Source: Proteus columbae (lineage in GTDB: Bacteria; Pseudomonadota; Gammaproteobacteria; Enterobacterales; Enterobacteriaceae). Taken from it: a stretch of 64,000 bases of DNA. The DNA lies in NCBI RefSeq assembly GCF_009914335.1, contig NZ_CP043925.1, forward strand, positions 1,054,001 to 1,118,000. Direction: 5' to 3'. The notes beneath the pieces are model-generated. The model had not been told where the DNA came from, ran no database searches, and saw only the letters and a program-made list of their open reading frames with translations. Of this stretch, positions 30,570 through 39,516 are shown piece after piece. Position 1 is the first letter of the stretch; every line of letters starts with the position of its first letter. A program made the translations under genes and the position numbers.

Positions 30570-30756
30570 TGTGTAAATCCGGTATTTTCAGTGAGACAAT
30601 AGCTAATCATTGGAAAACGTTGCGTGTAATAAGCCAATAAGGCGGTTATTGTAGTCATTTGTGTGGTCAGTGACTAGAGCAAGTCGGCGCTAATTCTCTA
30701 TGGCGTTTAGTTTAATCGAAATAAACTGAAACAGCGCTTACCTATTATTTAAAGTA

Positions 30757-31962
30757 ATGAGTTATGGCATAACAATGATGAGTAATGTAAAAAACGATTT
30801 TGATGCAATCATCGCTGGTGGAGGGATGATTGGCGCTGCTGTTGCAATTGGGCTGGCGCAAGAAGGATTGCGTGTTGCAATGATTGAACGGCAGTCTCCA
30901 GCACCTTTTGATGCGTCATCTCATCCTGATATCCGTATTTCTGCGATTAGTTGCGCGTCTGTTAGTCTATTAAAACAATTAGGTGCATGGCAACATGTTT
31001 TAGCGATGCGTTCTGCGCCTTATCTTACCTTAGAAACATGGGAAGAAGAAAATGCCCATGTGGTTTTTGATGCTAAAAGCTTAGGTTTACCAGAATTAGG
31101 CTATATGGTTGAAAACCGAATTTTGCAATTAGCCCTTTGGCAAGAGGCTGAACGTTATAGCAATATCACTTTATTATGTCCAAATAGTCTAAGTAAAATG
31201 ACTTATTTAGATGATAAATGGAAAGTAACCCTTTCTGATGGCAGTGAAGTGACCACAAATTTAGTGGTGGGTGCGGATGGTGCAAACTCTCAAGTGCGCC
31301 AATTTGCGGGTATTGGTAGCAATGGCTGGCAATATCGTCAATCTTGTATGCTGATCACCGTGAAAACAGAGTTGCCTCCTGAAAAGGGTACATGGCAACG
31401 TTTTTACCCTTCAGGACCTCGTGCTTATTTACCGCTTTTTGATAATTGGGCTTGTTTAGTTTGGTATGACTCGCCTGACAGAATTAGAAAACTGCAAAAT
31501 ATGACAATGGCGCAGTTAGAAAAAGAAATTCAACATGCTTTTCCTGAGCGATTAGGTAAAGCGATACCTATTGCAGCAGGTTCATTCCCATTAACGCGTC
31601 AGCATGCAAGTCGTTATGTTGATAAAGGCATTGTTTTGTTGGGAGATGCGGCTCACACCATCAATCCTTTAGCGGGACAGGGCGTTAATTTAGGTTACCG
31701 TGATGTGGATTGTTTCTTAGATTTAGTCGCTGATGCCAAAAAACATTTTGAGCCTTGGGATTCAATGGCGTTATTGAAGAAATATCAGCGCCGTCGTATG
31801 CCTGATAATTTAGTAATGCAAGCGGGCATGGACGTATTTTATCACGCCTTTAGCCACCAATTACCGGGTTTAAAAGTTGTTAGAAATATCGGTCTTTTAG
31901 CTGCTCAACATGCAGGCAAAGCGAAAGAAGCTGCATTACGTTATGCGTTAGGTATTAAGTAA
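30757..31962 (+). CDS. ubiF: 3-demethoxyubiquinol hydroxylase UbiF
   Basis: A 401-residue FAD monooxygenase for the C6 hydroxylation in ubiquinone synthesis. The nucleotide-binding GGGMIGAA motif is near residues 21-28, the DG motif of aromatic hydroxylases (VVGADGANS) near 171-179, and the second FAD motif LLGDAAHTINPLAGQG near 292-307. Family starts are shorter, so the ATGs at 30775 or 30778 are possible alternatives; no ribosome binding site decides. UbiI and UbiH are paralogues, but the miaB neighbourhood and sequence favour UbiF. Confidence 0.92.
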   Translation: MSYGITMMSNVKNDFDAIIAGGGMIGAAVAIGLAQEGLRVAMIERQSPAPFDASSHPDIRISAISCASVSLLKQLGAWQHVLAMRSAPYLTLETWEEENAHVVFDAKSLGLPELGYMVENRILQLALWQEAERYSNITLLCPNSLSKMTYLDDKWKVTLSDGSEVTTNLVVGADGANSQVRQFAGIGSNGWQYRQSCMLITVKTELPPEKGTWQRFYPSGPRAYLPLFDNWACLVWYDSPDRIRKLQNMTMAQLEKEIQHAFPERLGKAIPIAAGSFPLTRQHASRYVDKGIVLLGDAAHTINPLAGQGVNLGYRDVDCFLDLVADAKKHFEPWDSMALLKKYQRRRMPDNLVMQAGMDVFYHAFSHQLPGLKVVRNIGLLAAQHAGKAKEAALRYALGIK

Positions 31963-31967
31963 TTAGA

Positions 31968-32012
31968 AATGCGATGATCTGAGTTGAATATCAGCAATAA
32001 GATCATCGCATT
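31968..32012. terminator. Hairpin between convergent ubiF and fghA
   Basis: AATGCGATGATCT (31968-31980) pairs perfectly with AGATCATCGCATT (32000-32012) over 13 bp with a 19-base loop. No strong T run follows, so it may be a processing or weak termination structure. Confidence 0.65.
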
Positions 32013-32016
32013 GTTG

Positions 32017-32847
32017 TTATGCTTTTAAATGCTTGGCATGAAAAGCAATATGCTCACCAATAAAGCTCGCCACAAAGTAGTAACTGTGATCGTACCCTTG
32101 ATGTAAATTCAATTGATAAGAAAATTGTTTTGCATCGCAAGCTTGTGAAAATAATTCAGGCTTCAGCTGCTCTTGATAGAAAGGATCATCGAGTCCGACA
32201 TCAACACGCATAGGTAATACATTTTCTGCTTGGCTAATCAATGCCACCGCATCATATAGGTGCCATTGTGTCGTATCATCGCCTAAATAAGCGCTAAACG
32301 CTTTTTTACCCCAAGGAACAACTGACGGTGCTACTATCGGAGAAAACGCTGACACACTGCGGTAGCGTGCCGAATTTCGCAATGCAATTGTTAGTGCCCC
32401 ATGACCTCCCATCGAATGCCCACTAATGGCACGTTGATGAGTCACAGGAAAATGCGTTTCTATCAGTGTAGGAAGTTCATCAACAATGTAGTCATACATA
32501 TTGTAATGAGTATTCCACGGCGATTGTGTCGCATTAAGGTAAAAACCTGCGCCTTGCCCTAAATCATAAGCACTATCATCAGCGACATTTTCACCACGAG
32601 GACTGGTATCAGGTACGACTAAAATAATGCCATGCTGCGCCGCAAATTGTTGAGCTCCCGCTTTAGTAATGAAATTTTGTTCGTTGCAGGTTAAGCCTGA
32701 TAACCAATATAAAACAGGGTATTTTTGCTCTTCTTCCATAGGAGGAAGGTAGATGGCAAATTTCATCTCACAATTTAACGTCTTTGAGGTATGTTGATAG
32801 ACTTCTTGCCAACCGCCAAAGCAGGCGTGACGTTCAATCCTTTCCAT
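32017..32847 (-). CDS. fghA: S-formylglutathione hydrolase
   Basis: A 276-residue esterase of the alpha/beta hydrolase family that splits S-formylglutathione to formate and glutathione, the second step of formaldehyde removal. The nucleophile is Ser145 in GHSMGG, and YDLGQGAGFYLNATQ (about 94-108) is diagnostic. The frame extends to 32886, but the ATG at 32847 has AAAGGAG seven bases upstream and gives the family start. It lies 53 bases after frmA in the operon frmR-frmA-fghA; similarity to E. coli YeiG and FrmB cannot be separated by eye. Confidence 0.93.
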   Translation of the reverse strand: MERIERHACFGGWQEVYQHTSKTLNCEMKFAIYLPPMEEEQKYPVLYWLSGLTCNEQNFITKAGAQQFAAQHGIILVVPDTSPRGENVADDSAYDLGQGAGFYLNATQSPWNTHYNMYDYIVDELPTLIETHFPVTHQRAISGHSMGGHGALTIALRNSARYRSVSAFSPIVAPSVVPWGKKAFSAYLGDDTTQWHLYDAVALISQAENVLPMRVDVGLDDPFYQEQLKPELFSQACDAKQFSYQLNLHQGYDHSYYFVASFIGEHIAFHAKHLKA

Positions 32848-32900
32848 TTTGACTCCTTTAAAAGCAAAGACAAACCTATGAGACATAGGTTTGAAGATGA

Positions 32901-34028
<1,128 letters not shown>

Positions 34029-34031
34029 TTA

Positions 34032-34307
34032 TTAACGCAGGTAAGTGCGGATAAGTGAAATGGCATCATCAACGGAATTTTTTTGATCTTCAGGAGAAGC
34101 GACGGCATCCATAAGACCTTCACGTAAATGACTTTCGAGTACTCCAGCCATCAGGCCATTGATAGCACCTCTGATGGCGGCAATTTGTTGTAATACCTGA
34201 CCGCATTCATTTTCATTTTCAAGTGCAGTTTCTAATGCAAGAAGCTGCCCTTTAATTTTTCTTACGCGAGTTAACGCGGCTTTTTTTTCTGCTGGTGAGT
34301 GTGGCAT
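34032..34307 (-). CDS. frmR: Formaldehyde-responsive repressor FrmR
   Basis: A 91-residue all-helical DNA-binding protein of the CsoR/RcnR family. The formaldehyde-sensing residues known for FrmR, Pro2, Cys35 and His60, are all present, which separates it from RcnR (nickel/cobalt) and CsoR (copper). It is first of the frmR-frmA-fghA operon, and its operator lies just upstream (34323-34344). Confidence 0.95.
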   Translation of the reverse strand: MPHSPAEKKAALTRVRKIKGQLLALETALENENECGQVLQQIAAIRGAINGLMAGVLESHLREGLMDAVASPEDQKNSVDDAISLIRTYLR

Positions 34308-34322
34308 ACATAATCCTTAAAT

Positions 34323-34344
34323 ATACTATGGGGGAGTATAGTAT
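34323..34344. promoter_or_regulatory. FrmR operator
   Basis: Two arms, ATACTAT and AGTATAGTAT, flank a GGGGG tract, the layout of FrmR/RcnR-type operators (AT-rich inverted repeat around a G/C tract). It lies 15 bases upstream of frmR and nearly matches the E. coli frmRAB operator as I remember it. Confidence 0.8.
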
Positions 34345-34513
34345 CTGGAGGGATATATGTACAGAGGGATCAATAAAGTGTGGAGTGATGAGAATAAATA
34401 AAAAATGATGATGTGGAGAATGTTGATCTTTGAGAGTGAGTAGAGGAATAAGAAAAGAAGGAGGGAATAATGATGTTTAGATAACAGATAGGAAAAAATG
34501 AAGAGATAAAAAC

Positions 34514-34539
34514 AAAAAAGACCCGCTATTGCGAGTCTT
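34514..34539 (-). terminator. Terminator of the tRNA cluster
   Basis: On the minus strand AAGACTCGC pairs with GCGGGTCTT (one G-U pair) around AATA, followed by TTTTTTG. It lies 37 bases after the last tRNA-Leu. Confidence 0.85.
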
Positions 34540-34575
34540 ATCTGTTGATTTCGTGATAAACACGTTAATAATCAA

Positions 34576-34660
34576 TGGTGCGGGAGGCGAGACTTGAACT
34601 CGCACACCTTGCGGCGCCAGAACCTAAATCTGGTGCGTCTACCAATTTCGCCACTCCCGC
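34576..34660 (-). tRNA. tRNA-Leu (UAG), copy 2 of the cluster
   Basis: 85 bases including the encoded CCA. The acceptor GCGGGAG, D arm TGGTAGACGCA, anticodon arm CCAGATTTAGGTTCTGG (anticodon TAG) and a long variable arm with CGCCGCAAGG identify a class II leucine tRNA. It differs from the other copy (35120-35204) at one base just before the T stem. It is last in transcription order, after an internal terminator. Confidence 0.96.
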
Positions 34661-34673
34661 ATACAACTTTTCA

Positions 34674-34699
34674 GAAAAAAAGACTCGCTCTGCGAGTCT
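34674..34699 (-). terminator. Internal terminator-like hairpin within the tRNA cluster
   Basis: AGACTCGC (34681-34688) and GCGAGTCT (34692-34699) form a perfect 8-bp stem with a 3-base loop; on the minus strand it is followed by TTTTTTT. It closely resembles the final terminator at 34514-34539 and lies between tRNA-Gln and the last tRNA-Leu. Confidence 0.8.
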
Positions 34700-34712
34700 C
34701 TCTTTCAAAATA

Positions 34713-34787
34713 TGGCTGGGATACCAGGATTCGAACCTGGGAATGCCAGGATCAAAACCTGGTGCCTTACCGCTTGGCGATATCCCA
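34713..34787 (-). tRNA. tRNA-Gln (UUG)
   Basis: 75 bases with encoded CCA. The anticodon stem-loop is CCAGG-TTTTGAT-CCTGG, anticodon TTG. The acceptor starts TGGGATA, as in the copy at 35018-35092. Confidence 0.97.
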
Positions 34788-34792
34788 AAAAA

Positions 34793-34869
34793 TGGTGGCT
34801 ATGACGGGATTCGAACCTGTGACCCCAACATTATGAGTGTTGTGCTCTAACCAGCTGAGCTACATAGCC
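34793..34869 (-). tRNA. tRNA-Met (CAU), elongator type
   Basis: 77 bases with encoded CCA. The acceptor GGCTATG pairs with CATAGCC; the anticodon arm CAACACTCATAATGTTG carries CAT. The first base pair is G-C and the D arm is TAGCTCAGCTGG, so this is the elongator type. The position matches E. coli metU. Confidence 0.96.
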
Positions 34870-34901
34870 TTATTGAATCTAGCTATCTTTCTTTTGAAAG
34901 A

Positions 34902-34976
34902 TGGCTGGGGTACCAGGATTCGAACCTGGGAATGCCAGGATCAAAACCTGGTGCCTTACCGCTTGGCGATACCCCA
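34902..34976 (-). tRNA. tRNA-Gln (UUG)
   Basis: 75 bases with encoded CCA and anticodon TTG. It differs from the other two glutamine tRNAs in the acceptor stem (TGGGGTA paired with TACCCCA). Confidence 0.97.
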
Positions 34977-35017
34977 TCCGCTAATTCAATTGTCAACACA
35001 CTTATTTATCAGAAATA

Positions 35018-35092
35018 TGGCTGGGATACCAGGATTCGAACCTGGGAATGCCAGGATCAAAACCTGGTGCCTTACCGCTTGGCGATATCCCA
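35018..35092 (-). tRNA. tRNA-Gln (UUG)
   Basis: 75 bases with encoded CCA and anticodon TTG; the same acceptor start (TGGGATA) as the copy at 34713-34787. Confidence 0.97.
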
Positions 35093-35119
35093 ACTGATAA
35101 ATTCTTGACGAGGTTAAAA

Positions 35120-35204
35120 TGGTGCGGGAGGCGAGACTTGAACTCGCATACCTTGCGGCGCCAGAACCTAAATCTGGTGCGTCTACCAATTTCGCCACTC
35201 CCGC
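35120..35204 (-). tRNA. leuW: tRNA-Leu (UAG), copy 1 of the cluster
   Basis: 85 bases with encoded CCA, anticodon TAG. It is second in transcription order after tRNA-Met, the position of leuW in E. coli. Confidence 0.96.
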
Positions 35205-35211
35205 AAAAATA

Positions 35212-35288
35212 TGGTGGCTATGACGGGATTCGAACCTGTGACCCCAACATTATGAGTGTTGTGCTCTAACCAGCTGAGCTACATAGCC
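35212..35288 (-). tRNA. metT: tRNA-Met (CAU), elongator type, first in the cluster
   Basis: 77 bases with encoded CCA, anticodon CAT, apparently identical to the copy at 34793-34869. It is first in transcription order, as E. coli metT. Confidence 0.96.
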
Positions 35289-35327
35289 ATCTTTTTTTGC
35301 ATAACCTTCGTCGGCGTTGCGGGGCGC

Positions 35328-35356
35328 ATTATGCGTATTACAGACAAATCCGTCAA
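35328..35356 (-). promoter_or_regulatory. Stable-RNA promoter of the tRNA cluster
   Basis: On the minus strand TTGACG (35356-35351), exactly 17 bases, then CATAAT (35333-35328), followed by the GC-rich discriminator GCGCCCC. This is a strong stringently controlled type of promoter. It lies about 40 bases before tRNA-Met, so all seven tRNAs can be one transcript. Confidence 0.85.
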
Positions 35357-35698
35357 CTGCTTTTTGCATTAATTTTCGAGAAACGTGTCCGTTTGCTCGA
35401 TGGTTAATCATTTTGTCGAAAAAAGATCCAAAAAACAACCTTGTTGATGAAAAATATCTCAAAGAATAAGGCGCAATAGTGTGTGAATAAAAAGAAAAAA
35501 CAAAGCAGTAAGAGAAATGATATTAAGCTAAAGAAGGAAAAGATGAAGAACAATGAGTATAAAAAAAGAAATGAGGTGAAAAACTCACGCTACATTTCTT
35601 TTTCTTTGGATATTACTGATTGAATTTTAGACTTATTTCGCAATAAAGGTTAGAAAAGTATATATTCAACTCAAAAAGTATAATTTATCGACAATAAA
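35357..35698. other. Intergenic region between the tRNA promoter and nagC
   Basis: About 340 AT-rich bases. A small hairpin (TAATTTAT with ATAAATTA, about 35680-35700) overlaps the nagC stop and may be its weak terminator. No gene is seen. Confidence 0.5.
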
Positions 35699-36937
35699 TT
35701 ACTTTTCTAATAGCTGTTGAAGCAATTCTCCGTTAAGCATTGCGCGTTTAGTTAAGGCAAAAGCCCCTATGGCAGAACGATGATCAAGCTCTGATGTGAC
35801 GACAGGAAGCTCTTCTCTGAATTCTTTTAATACTTGCGTATTAATACAACTTTGAATTGAGGGAAGTAAAACTTCAGCTGCTTCAGTCAATTCACCCGCT
35901 AAAACCACTTTTTGTGGGTTAAATAAGTTAATAGCGATAGCAATAGCTTTACCTAAATGTAAACCCACTTGTTTGATAGTTTCGACTGCTAGCGGGTCAT
36001 TTTTAACAGCAGCTCGACAAATATCTTGGATTTGGCACTGTGTTGGCGATAAATACTGGCTTGGGTAGCCTTGCTCTAATTGATAGCGCACTTTGGCTTC
36101 GATAGCAGTATTGGATGCAATCGTTTCTAAACAACCAAAATTACCACAATGGCAACGTTCACCTAGAGGATCGATTTGAATATGACCAATTTCCCCTAGG
36201 TTACCACGCTGGTTGAGCAGAATTTTATTATTAATGATAACACCTGCACCTGCACCACGATGTATCCGGACGAGTAGTGAGTCTTCACAATCTCGTGTGG
36301 CACCAAAATAGTTTTCAGCGAGTGCAAGGCTTCGAATATCATGCCCAGCATAACAAGGTAGGCTAAAGCGTTTTTCTAAGCTATTTACCAGAGCCCAATT
36401 ATCTACTTTCATATGAGGCATATAGCGAACAATGCCTTTATTTGGATCAACAAGACCGGGCAAGATCACGGAAATTGAAATAAGCTCACGAATGCGACGT
36501 TGATTTTGTTTAATAAAATCATCAATTGCATTGATGAGCAGGGCTTCAACTTCATTTTGAGTACTCTGCTCTAAAGGGTAGTGCTGCTCAATGATGACTT
36601 TACCGCTCAGATCGTAAAGAGCGACAGTAGCATCATTACGCCCCAATCGCACACTGACTGTATTAAAGTTGCGGTGTTCAACAATAATAGAGATTGCGCG
36701 ACGCCCACCTGTTGATGCCTGTTGATCAACCTCTTTGATTAAGCCTCGTTCAAGCAACTGACGAGTAATTTTAGTCACACTGGCTGGCGCTAGTTGGCTT
36801 TGTTCGGCTATTTGGATACGGGAAATTGGCCCGTGTTGATCAATCAGTCGATACACAATCGCACTGTTAAGTTGTTTAACAAGATCGATATTGCCAATTT
36901 GCGTTTCAGTGTTGTTATGACTCATCAGCATAGACAT
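35699..36937 (-). CDS. nagC: N-acetylglucosamine repressor NagC
   Basis: A 412-residue ROK-family transcription factor. A winged helix-turn-helix (about 20-85, with SRIQIAEQSQLAPASVTKITR) precedes the ROK domain with zinc-binding CHCGNFGCLE (about 269-278). It represses nag genes and, in E. coli, chiP, and is released by GlcNAc-6-phosphate. ATGs at 36937, 36931 and 36925 are all possible; E. coli NagC has 406 residues. It follows nagA by seven bases in nagBAC. Candidate NagC boxes are at 39388-39409 and 43933-43953. Confidence 0.95.
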   Translation of the reverse strand: MSMLMSHNNTETQIGNIDLVKQLNSAIVYRLIDQHGPISRIQIAEQSQLAPASVTKITRQLLERGLIKEVDQQASTGGRRAISIIVEHRNFNTVSVRLGRNDATVALYDLSGKVIIEQHYPLEQSTQNEVEALLINAIDDFIKQNQRRIRELISISVILPGLVDPNKGIVRYMPHMKVDNWALVNSLEKRFSLPCYAGHDIRSLALAENYFGATRDCEDSLLVRIHRGAGAGVIINNKILLNQRGNLGEIGHIQIDPLGERCHCGNFGCLETIASNTAIEAKVRYQLEQGYPSQYLSPTQCQIQDICRAAVKNDPLAVETIKQVGLHLGKAIAIAINLFNPQKVVLAGELTEAAEVLLPSIQSCINTQVLKEFREELPVVTSELDHRSAIGAFALTKRAMLNGELLQQLLEK

Positions 36938-36944
36938 CCATTAG

Positions 36945-38105
36945 TTATTCAGTTATTTCGATACCATTGACAAACGTTGTGCAAAGGTTGAAGTCCTTGT
37001 CGAAAGAAGTGAGGTTAGCAATTTTTCCTGCTTCAATTGTTCCCAATTCTTTTTCCATTCCGATTGCACGAGCAGGATAAAGTGTTGCCATCCGCAATGT
37101 TTCATCTAATGGAATACCTACATGGATCACGCTATTTTTAATTGCACCAATCATGGTCAGTGATGATCCACTTAATGTGCCATCTGCATCGACACAAAGA
37201 CCATTACGATAATATATGGTTTTACCCGCAAAAACGAAGCTATCCATCTCATTTTTACTAGGATCAAGCCCTGCTGGCGCAGTTGCATCTGTGACTAAAA
37301 GTAGTTTTTCACCTTTCAGACGCTTACTGTTACGAATATTTGCCCATGAAACATGTAAACCATCGGCAATGATACCAGCATAAACCTCAGGTGTATCATA
37401 AATGGCACCTACAAGCCCCGGCCCTCTGCCTGTAATATAAGGCATTGCGTTGTAAAGGTGAGTCGATAATGAGATACCATTACGGAATCCTTTACGTGCT
37501 TCTTCATAAGTCGAATTGGAGTGACCCGCAGAAACAATGATACCTGCTTTGATTAATTGACGAACATACTTTTCATCAACCATTTCAGGTGCTAGGGTGA
37601 TTTTAGCGATAACATCAGCATTATCGCACAAATAGTCAATCATCTGTGCACTAGGTTGGCGAATAAACTGTGGATCATGAGTCCCTTTTTTAATTACATT
37701 GATATAAGGGCCTTCTAAATGTAATCCCAACACTTTATTTTCATGTTTCTTCATATAAGCACGAGTTGCGTCAATGCCTATTTTCATCAATTCATCAGAA
37801 CAGGTAATTAACGTGGGTAAATAGCTAGTGCAACCTAAACGTTCATTTGCTTTTTGCATAATTTCTAACGTTTCAACGGTGACATTTTCAGGCGTGTCAT
37901 TAAATTGTACGCCACCACAGCCATTAACCTGTAAATCGATAAAACCGGGAGAGACAATTGCACCTTTCATATCACGAACAGTGATATCTTTTGGCAGTTG
38001 ATCCTGTGGGCAAACCTGCTCAATACGGGAGCCGTTAATAATAATGGCGTGGTTTTCTAAACGGTCGAAACCTGTATAAATAACAGCATTTGTTAAGGCA
38101 AACAT
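36945..38105 (-). CDS. nagA: N-acetylglucosamine-6-phosphate deacetylase NagA
   Basis: A 386-residue amidohydrolase that makes glucosamine-6-phosphate and acetate from GlcNAc-6-phosphate. Metal and catalytic motifs are visible: [13 protein letters not shown] (about 54-66), HLEGPY (about 128-133), SAGHSNS (about 192-198) and [10 protein letters not shown] (about 269-278) with the catalytic aspartate. It lies between nagB and nagC in the operon. Confidence 0.97.
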   Translation of the reverse strand: MFALTNAVIYTGFDRLENHAIIINGSRIEQVCPQDQLPKDITVRDMKGAIVSPGFIDLQVNGCGGVQFNDTPENVTVETLEIMQKANERLGCTSYLPTLITCSDELMKIGIDATRAYMKKHENKVLGLHLEGPYINVIKKGTHDPQFIRQPSAQMIDYLCDNADVIAKITLAPEMVDEKYVRQLIKAGIIVSAGHSNSTYEEARKGFRNGISLSTHLYNAMPYITGRGPGLVGAIYDTPEVYAGIIADGLHVSWANIRNSKRLKGEKLLLVTDATAPAGLDPSKNEMDSFVFAGKTIYYRNGLCVDADGTLSGSSLTMIGAIKNSVIHVGIPLDETLRMATLYPARAIGMEKELGTIEAGKIANLTSFDKDFNLCTTFVNGIEITE

Positions 38106-38146
38106 ACCTTTGTCTCCTGATAAGGGAAGTCAATCTAAAAATCCGA

Positions 38147-38172
38147 TATCAGCCAGCAAATTCTGGCTGATA
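38147..38172. repeat. Hairpin between nagB and nagA
   Basis: TATCAGCCAG and CTGGCTGATA form a perfect 10-bp stem with a 6-base loop. E. coli carries a REP-type element at the same place; such a structure can stabilise the upstream nagB segment of the mRNA. Confidence 0.6.
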
Positions 38173-38229
38173 AGTAAGAGAGCTTAGCCTTTTCCACTAC
38201 TTAATCAGTAGGTACTTATTTTACTAAAC

Positions 38230-39036
38230 TTAGTCTTGGTATTTCTGACACTCTTGCGCTTCAATCTGTTGGAAATAACGCAATGTTTTTACTCGTAATT
38301 CCATTGTTGCAGGATCATCACACACTAAAATGGCTTTAGGGTGAAGTTGAACACAGGAAATCGTCCATAAATGGTTAACAGCGCCTTCTGTTGCAGCATG
38401 TACTGCTTGCGCTTTATTAAAACCAGTTGCCAAAATCATTAATTCTTCAGCATCTAATAATGTACCTACACCAACTGTCAGTGCATATTTAGGAACATGA
38501 TTAACATTATTATCGAAGAAGCGTGAATTTGCTAAACGAGTGTCTTCTGTTAGCGTTTTCATGCGAGTACGTGAAGAAAGTGATGATGTTGGCTCATTAA
38601 ATGCGATATGACCGTCGTTACCTACACCGCCCATAAACAAATTGATTTTGCCATAAGACTTAATTTTAGCCTCATAACGTTCGCATTCTGCTTGTGGATC
38701 TTCTGCATTACCGTTTAATAAATTGATATTTTCATCTTTAATATCAATATGATTAAAGAAGTTCTCATACATAAAAGTACGGTAACTTTGTGAATGATCT
38801 GATGGAATACCAACATATTCATCCATATTGAACGTTACAACGTGTTGGAAGCTGACTTTTCCTGCACGATGTAATTCAATTAACTCTTTATATGTCGCCA
38901 ATGGCGTGCCACCAGTCGGTAAACCAAGCACGAAAGGGCGCTCTGCTGTTGGATTAAACGCATTGATCTTCTCAATGATATAATTTGCAGACCACTTACC
39001 AACTTGTTTTGCCGTGGATAGGGGGATTAACCTCAT
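38230..39036 (-). CDS. nagB: Glucosamine-6-phosphate deaminase NagB
   Basis: A 268-residue enzyme that converts glucosamine-6-phosphate to fructose-6-phosphate and ammonia; in E. coli it is activated by GlcNAc-6-phosphate. Active-site residues Asp72, Asp141, His143 and Glu148 are at the E. coli positions. The frame extends to 39060, but the ATG at 39036 has GAGGT five bases upstream and the family start MRLIPL. It is first of nagBAC and divergent from nagE. Confidence 0.96.
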   Translation of the reverse strand: MRLIPLSTAKQVGKWSANYIIEKINAFNPTAERPFVLGLPTGGTPLATYKELIELHRAGKVSFQHVVTFNMDEYVGIPSDHSQSYRTFMYENFFNHIDIKDENINLLNGNAEDPQAECERYEAKIKSYGKINLFMGGVGNDGHIAFNEPTSSLSSRTRMKTLTEDTRLANSRFFDNNVNHVPKYALTVGVGTLLDAEELMILATGFNKAQAVHAATEGAVNHLWTISCVQLHPKAILVCDDPATMELRVKTLRYFQQIEAQECQKYQD

Positions 39037-39114
39037 AGTAACCTCATAGAAAAAAGACAAATCTGATAACTCAGTAACGTGTTATTTTATCGTGTGATTA
39101 TCAGTGGCTCATCT

Positions 39115-39242
39115 ATACTCGTCATCCTTCAAGTTGCAGGGGTGTTGGCTACGCTCAGCTACCCGAATCACATACATGAGTATACTCATCGGGATATCTT
39201 TGCTTGTCGCCTACCTGCAACTCGAATGATTTAGAGTGTATA
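39115..39242. repeat. ERIC-type intergenic repeat (copy B), the best preserved
   Basis: 128 bases. Left end TATACTCGTCATCCTTCAAG then TTGCAGG and GTTGGCTACGCTCAG; right end CGCCTACCTGCAACTCGAAT then GATTTAG. These match the ERIC consensus ends closely, while the central palindrome has changed. It lies inside the divergent nagB/nagE control region. Confidence 0.85.
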
Positions 39243-39356
39243 ACACGAATTTCTTTTCATTTTTAGCTGATGATCGAAATGTCCCGCCAAAAGATATTTT
39301 TAATCATAAAATAAGCTTTCTGACTTAGCCAGCATTTCAGCTAAAAAATATACTAT

Positions 39357-39378
39357 ATTGGTGACTTAACTCACAAAT
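39357..39378. promoter_or_regulatory. CRP site before nagE
   Basis: GGTGA-N6-TCACA (39360-39375) is one mismatch from the CRP core TGTGA-N6-TCACA. It lies 10 bases before a NagC box, as expected for a PTS gene under catabolite control. Confidence 0.65.
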
Positions 39379-39387
39379 TATGACTAA

Positions 39388-39409
39388 TTAATTTGCGATA
39401 CGAAATAAA
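39388..39409. promoter_or_regulatory. NagC operator before nagE
   Basis: TTAATTTGCG-AT-ACGAAATAAA is an imperfect palindrome with the TTTGCG/CGAAA centre and A/T flanks of NagC boxes. It lies about 110 bases before the nagE start. A weaker partner candidate is at about 39080-39104, before nagB. Confidence 0.65.
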
Positions 39410-39516
39410 TTTTTTAGACTAAAAATGGAATTAAATAATTAGCTCATCAATTTTCTTATAAAATATGAATGAGTATGAATAAGATCCCAATATAGGGGCT
39501 ATCCAAGGGGGAGTTT

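Noticed and set aside
34575..35269. Several overlapping open frames across 34575-35269
   Set aside because: They are translations of the repeated tRNA genes; the repeated peptides follow from the tRNA copies.
34576..35288. Regularly spaced repeats that could suggest a CRISPR-like array
   Set aside because: The repeats fold as complete tRNAs with encoded CCA and sensible anticodons.
34308..35698. Integrated element at the tRNA cluster
   Set aside because: No integrase, direct repeat of a tRNA 3' end, or foreign gene block is present nearby.
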